Source: Ceratodon purpureus
Lineage: Eukaryota; Streptophyta; Bryopsida; Pseudoditrichales; Ditrichaceae
DNA length: 64,000 nt
NCBI GenBank assembly: GCA_014871385.1
Contig: CM026424.1
Span: forward strand, 4,615,041-4,679,040
Reading direction: 5' to 3'
Shown: one piece after another, positions 60,195 to 64,000 of the stretch
Layout: every line of letters begins with the position of its first letter
Position numbering within the stretch: the first letter of the stretch is position 1
The notes under the pieces: model-generated
The model's database searches: none
Seen by the model: only the letters and a program-made list of their open reading frames with translations
What the model was told of the DNA's origin: nothing
Position numbers and translations under genes: made by a program

Positions 60195-60410
60195 TGCGAG
60201 CCTTGAGCGGTGAGCGGAGAGCGGTGAGCGGTAACTTTGCGGATATTTTGATGTATTTGGGAATTTAGAGCGATATGGTTATGGTATTTTATGGATTAAC
60301 AATTTTTTGGGTTTTGAAATTTCTAAATTTAGTTCGTAATGGGACCTATTACCGTGGACAGTCTCAGCAAAATTAATACTTGGCCTGATCTATGGCCGTG
60401 GAAATTATTG
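60195..60410 (+). repeat. Left terminal inverted repeat of element 3
   Basis: Repeated GAGCGG/GTGAGCGG units, AT-rich tract, TTTAGTTCGTAATGGGACC and TTACCGTGGA. An additional GGCCGTGGAAATTATT follows at about 60393. Outer edge uncertain by about 10 bp. Confidence 0.7.
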
Positions 60411-61082
60411 TATTACGGTTTTCGGGTGCGTTAGTGGCCTCCACTCGTGGATTCCTGTTATAGAGACTGGTCAGCCGGGTCTTTTTATAAGGACAGGCCG
60501 TGAGGTAACACTGTAGCGCTGAATTTCTCTTCAGTGTGTCGTGAGCCACGGAGGTAGGGGATGAACGTCAGCCAACAGCCACTGCCGATGATTCCAACCC
60601 AAGCAAGCGTCGAAAACTGGAGGACTCAGAATTCTCACTTTGCGCACGAACAAAAAGATTAGACCATACATGTGCAACATATCATACAAAAGTATGCACG
60701 TTCTGCAAAGTACAACAGAACAAGTGGTAGTTTATCCCATTCATGGACCTATGACAAAGGTGGGTCAGTAGTACACCTCCCCTTCAGTAAGAGTTCTCTC
60801 GGTTTAGGGAGTCTGGAAAAGGATTGTTCGGGCCTAGGCACACATATGTGACTTCCTCCCAGACCCTTTTACATGGACCTCTTTAGGAATTACACAGTTC
60901 TTTAAATGACTTGCAAAATGGTTCTTAACAGCGCTTAAGAAAAATAAGGGCGTGATTCACAAGAATGGGAACAACGGTTTACAGTGCAAGTGGAAATTTG
61001 TGGTAGTGGCCCTTTTAGTCTCACTACTTCGTCATCCAGATGAATTCAGGCGATACATGTGTGAATAACGAATCAGATATCA
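60411..61082. other. 3' flank of the element 3 transposase
   Basis: No gene seen. It lies between the terminal repeat and the stop codon of gene A and should hold its 3' untranslated region. Confidence 0.5.
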
Positions 61083-64000
61083 CTACTTCTCCAGGTGCTT
61101 CAAAAGGCCACTCTCTAGGACTCGCTTGACTTCGTTGAAGCTAAAACTAGCTGCATGAATGAATGTATCCGACTCCGAATCAAGACCGCAAACTACACTG
61201 AGAAGGTAGTACAAATGCTTACAATTAGCCCATTGACCCCGCTTCCCAAGTGCCGTCATTGCCATCTCCTTGAAGTTTGGGCAAGTGCAGGCAGGGTGCT
61301 GCGAAATGGTCAGGTAGTATTGTTGTACCTTTGGAGGCTTCCCAGAATCCAATGTGACAATGCATCCCAGGGCTGGGGCAGGCAGCATGCAAAGCTTGCT
61401 GACCTTCGCGTTCAACGATAAGGCAGAGGCACAATTATTGCTATGCTTGGTCGACGGGGCCTTCTTGTTCCGTCGGATGAGCTTCCCTGATCGCCGGGTA
61501 GGGAACTCATCCGGGTATGCCGGCGTAGGGTACGCGGAGAGGTCCACTGCCGCGGCCCGGTCTTGGAAGAGTCTTCTTGGTGACATCTCCTTCAGTTGAG
61601 GGAGTCTGAAGCCGGCATTCTCTAGAGAGAGGATCTCTTTCTTCGTCAACTTCGTCCCAATCTTCACAGGCCACACCTCAGGTACCTTTGGCACCGATAG
61701 TACCCACTTCCGCTTGCTACCCTTGACGCACCTGTCAATGTCGTCATTGCAGAAAAAGAACTGATGAGTCTCTATTCTGTCCTTCTGGTAGTTCTTCATG
61801 GGGCCTGTGTATGTCGGCGCAGCCGTGCTCTTCCCGTGCTGCACAATTCGTGCCACGCATTTCTTCTTAGTCACAGCGTGTTGGGCGAAGCAAGCCTTAG
61901 CGGACGTCTTAGGAAGTCGTGCAATGTGCCACTCGGAAGGGTTGCAGGCGGTCTCTTCAACTGAAGTGACGTGATGGTACTCGACTGGAGGTGGACAGTG
62001 CTCAGGGTGGAGGTCGGCTTCGTCCGCTTCAGTGCTTGTAGGAGAGTCTGCTATTTCCACCATCGGAGGGTAGTCGCTCTCCAGACGTGCAGCTCTAGTC
62101 TGGACACGAGGTCTTGACACGGTGATCTTGTCTGGCCTATGAGACTCTCGTTCATCTCCGAAGGCAACATCAGGTTTTCGTTTTAGTGAGACACAGACCT
62201 CCTCCCCTTCGAGATGCGGGTCCCTTGTGCACCACTCGCCCGCTCCTGGCATGTTCATAATCGCTTCATGTAGGACCTTCGGGTTCCCTGTCCTCGCTGC
62301 AGATCTCTGTGCACGTCGGAGGCTGAGCTCTTCTTTTGACGGACCTTTCCCGGGACGCTCCCCCTTCAAGAACTGGAAGTAGGCAACGCATTGCATGAAC
62401 GCCCTTACAAAGTCGTCGACAGCTGCAACGTACAAGTCGCTGCCCCGATCTCCAGACTGCTGCTTCCACCTGTTGTGAATTGATTCAGCAAGATTGCACG
62501 ACGGCATTTCCGCCAGCTCTTCCTCAGTGTGATTCTGCGCACATTAGGGGTTAGGTTAGGGTTTAGGGTCCAATTACTGACTGCGAAGCAAAAACAGTGC
62601 CACCAGCAAGAGTCCTCGTCACCGAGGCCAATTGCCAAGCGCTGCAAGGCTGCTGCATTGGGCGCTAACTCAAGGCATGGAGCAACATGAAAGACCAGAC
62701 TGAGTACCCCCAGCAAGAGTCCTCGGCACCGAGGCAAATTGCCAAGGGCTGCAAGGCTGCTGCATTGGGCGCTTAGTCAAGGCATGGAGCATCATGAAAG
62801 ACCAGACTCAGTACCCCCAGCAAGAGTCCTCGGCACCGAGGCAAATTGCCAAGGGCTGCAAGGCTGCTGCATTGGGCGCTTAGTCAAGGCATGGAGCATC
62901 ATGAAAGACCAGACTCAGTACCCCCAGCAAGAGTCCTCGGCACCGAGGCCAATAGCCAAGGGCTGCAAGGCTGCTGGATTCGGCGGTAGGTCATGCCTCG
63001 GAGGATCAGAAATGAGCAGATTCTGTACTCCCACCTGGAGTACTCGGCACCGAGGGCTGAAAGGGTGCTGCACTGGACGCTAGGGCATCGGAAGGAGCAT
63101 CACGAGAGAGCAGATTCTTTACCTTCACCAAGTCACCTAAGATGCGATAGACACCTGAAAGGCCGAGAGATAGCTTACCAGTTCCATGAAGCCTCCCCAC
63201 TGCCGATAGCGATGGTGCCAGAACGAGAGCCACGTCTCCATGTTGGAGAGCCCTTTTCCAGTTGCAGCGCCGGATGACATCCACCATGCTCGGATTGCCA
63301 AGAATTTTGTTTCAGCTTCGGCCAGTGTCGTCGCATTCTTGTACTGTTGGCAGAGTTTGATATGTTGTGCTCGGAGGTCCTGTCGAATGTTTGCGTTTGT
63401 ATGTTGCTCCAAAGACTGCCTCCAATGAAATAGGCATGTCCTCTCCCTGTCAACCATCCTCTCGGAGGCGTTACCGCTCCCATAGATAATTCGAACTGCG
63501 TTCCAATTCGCTTGGGCACCGTCTGCCATGAAGCCCTTAAAGTTAACTCTCGCGACCCCGTGAGTCTCCATGATGGCATTCAAATTCTTCCACAGCACGG
63601 ACTGGGCTGCCGTGTCCTCCGACTGCATGTCGCACGCAGCGATTGTCATTATCCGACAGTAAGTTGGGTCGTAGACGTGGCAGGCCATCGTTACCCAGTC
63701 CCTTACTCGCCTCACGTAGTCAAACATGATCCACGCATCCTCCAAGTCACCGCCTGTCTGCATACGCTTAACTAGATCGACTCCAGAACCCGGCCCTACC
63801 TCAGACATCTTGAAGACATACACCTTTGCCGCATCATCGCCTTGCCCCGGGAACATGTTATTCTGGATAAACTTCCAGTTGCTGAACCCCCGCAGCATCC
63901 TGATGCCATCCATAGTCCCAAAGCGCCTAACATTCTTGAACGACGTAATGCAATTTCGGATGTTTGGAGAAGAGAGGTGCTTACAGCGGTCGAATATTGG
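61083..64000 (-). CDS. MULE transposase with SWIM zinc finger (gene A, element 3; 5' part outside window)
   Basis: Two exons on the minus strand: 63179 to the window edge and 61083-62534, joined in phase 0 across a 644-nt intron (donor GTAAGC, acceptor GCGCAG). No stop or frame change is visible. Exon 1 carries the MULE core: GSGVDLVKRMQTGGDLEDAW, IMFDYV with the first aspartate, FKGFMADGAQANWNAV with the second, and RTCLFHWRQS. Exon 2 starts NHTEEELAEMPSCNLAESIH and ends with a SWIM finger (CTCPNF, then NCKHLYYLL). It aligns with the element 1 gene over its whole visible length, roughly half the residues identical in the core. The DNA-binding N-terminus would lie beyond 64000. This is the best candidate in the window for an active transposase. 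Confidence 0.9.
62614..63055. repeat. Element 3 palindrome array, exact 107-bp period
   Basis: Five copies of CCTCGGCACCGAGG (arms CCTCGG and CCGAGG around CA) start at 62614, 62721, 62828, 62935 and 63042, each exactly 107 bp apart. The first has CGTCA in place of CGGCA, the last ACTCGG at its start. Units share AAGGCTGCTGCATTGGGCGC. The array makes up most of the transposase intron 62535-63178. Confidence 0.95.

Larger units (their letters stand above)
60195..64000 (-). mobile_element. MULE element 3, left part (right end outside window)
   Basis: Begins with a GC-rich tip (GAGCGGTGAGCGGAGAGCGG, about 60204-60223), then an AT-rich tract and GGGACCTATTACCGTGG at 60341-60357, the same layout as the other ends. 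It contains a MULE transposase gene reading toward this end, as gene A does in element 1. A 107-bp-period palindrome array lies in the transposase intron. No matching target duplication can be checked without the other end. Confidence 0.8.

Noticed and set aside
57261-60357. 57.26-60.36 kb as a separate small MULE carrying the kinase fragment
   Set aside because: These inner blocks are inverted too, but the GC-rich tips face inward here, and the right block belongs to element 2, whose target duplication fixes its borders.

Overview
The window looks like nuclear DNA of a land plant, most likely a bryophyte (moss or liverwort; inference). Genes have short GT-AG introns, and host-type genes include a TIR-NB-ARC resistance gene with a bryophyte-style TIR start, a tandem B3-domain gene, and exons of a P5A-type ATPase, an STK16-family kinase and a plant aldo/keto reductase. 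Much of the window is transposon-derived or gene-poor, and several host genes survive only as fragments, as expected in a low-recombination or accessory region.

The main content is parts of three large Mutator-like (MULE) DNA transposons. Element 1 (1 to about 11.39 kb, left end outside the window) carries a leftward multi-exon gene C, a small rightward gene B and a rightward MULE transposase gene A with a SWIM zinc finger. Element 2 (47,000-57,378) looks like a complete insertion: 10-bp target-site duplications (GGTGGAATAC), matching terminal inverted repeats, one gene B and one gene C, but no transposase. Element 3 (about 60.2 kb to beyond the right edge) has the 3' part of a second, uninterrupted transposase gene A reading leftward. 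All three visible ends carry a GC-rich tip with GAGCGGAGAGC-like motifs and an inner CCACGGTnATAGGnTC block.

Each element has its own palindrome in regularly spaced arrays: TCGGATCCGA in element 1 (18 copies; periods 117 and 96 bp, plus four 40-66 bp palindromes), CCTACTGTCGT-CA-ACGACAGTAGG in element 2 (10 copies, about 210 bp apart), and CCTCGG-CA-CCGAGG in element 3 (5 copies, exactly 107 bp apart). Arrays lie in introns or between genes, never in exons. This resembles Arabidopsis VANDAL MULEs, whose VANC proteins recognise family-specific short motifs repeated in the element's noncoding DNA and counter silencing. I propose that genes B and/or C with these palindromes form a comparable, independently built, self-recognition system.

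Between elements 1 and 2 (11.4-47.0 kb) lie a 375-bp MITE, the TIR-NB-ARC gene (minus strand, 13.2-15.8 kb), a small plant-type gene (18.4-18.9 kb), an 8-bp-unit microsatellite (24.7 kb), a region with an unrecognised gene pair P/R present twice (26.2/32.8 kb and 44.6/43.2 kb), an aldo/keto reductase remnant (29.4-30.4 kb), the B3 gene (38.7-39.7 kb) and a four-exon P5A-ATPase fragment (40.4-41.5 kb). A kinase fragment sits between elements 2 and 3 (59.0-60.0 kb).
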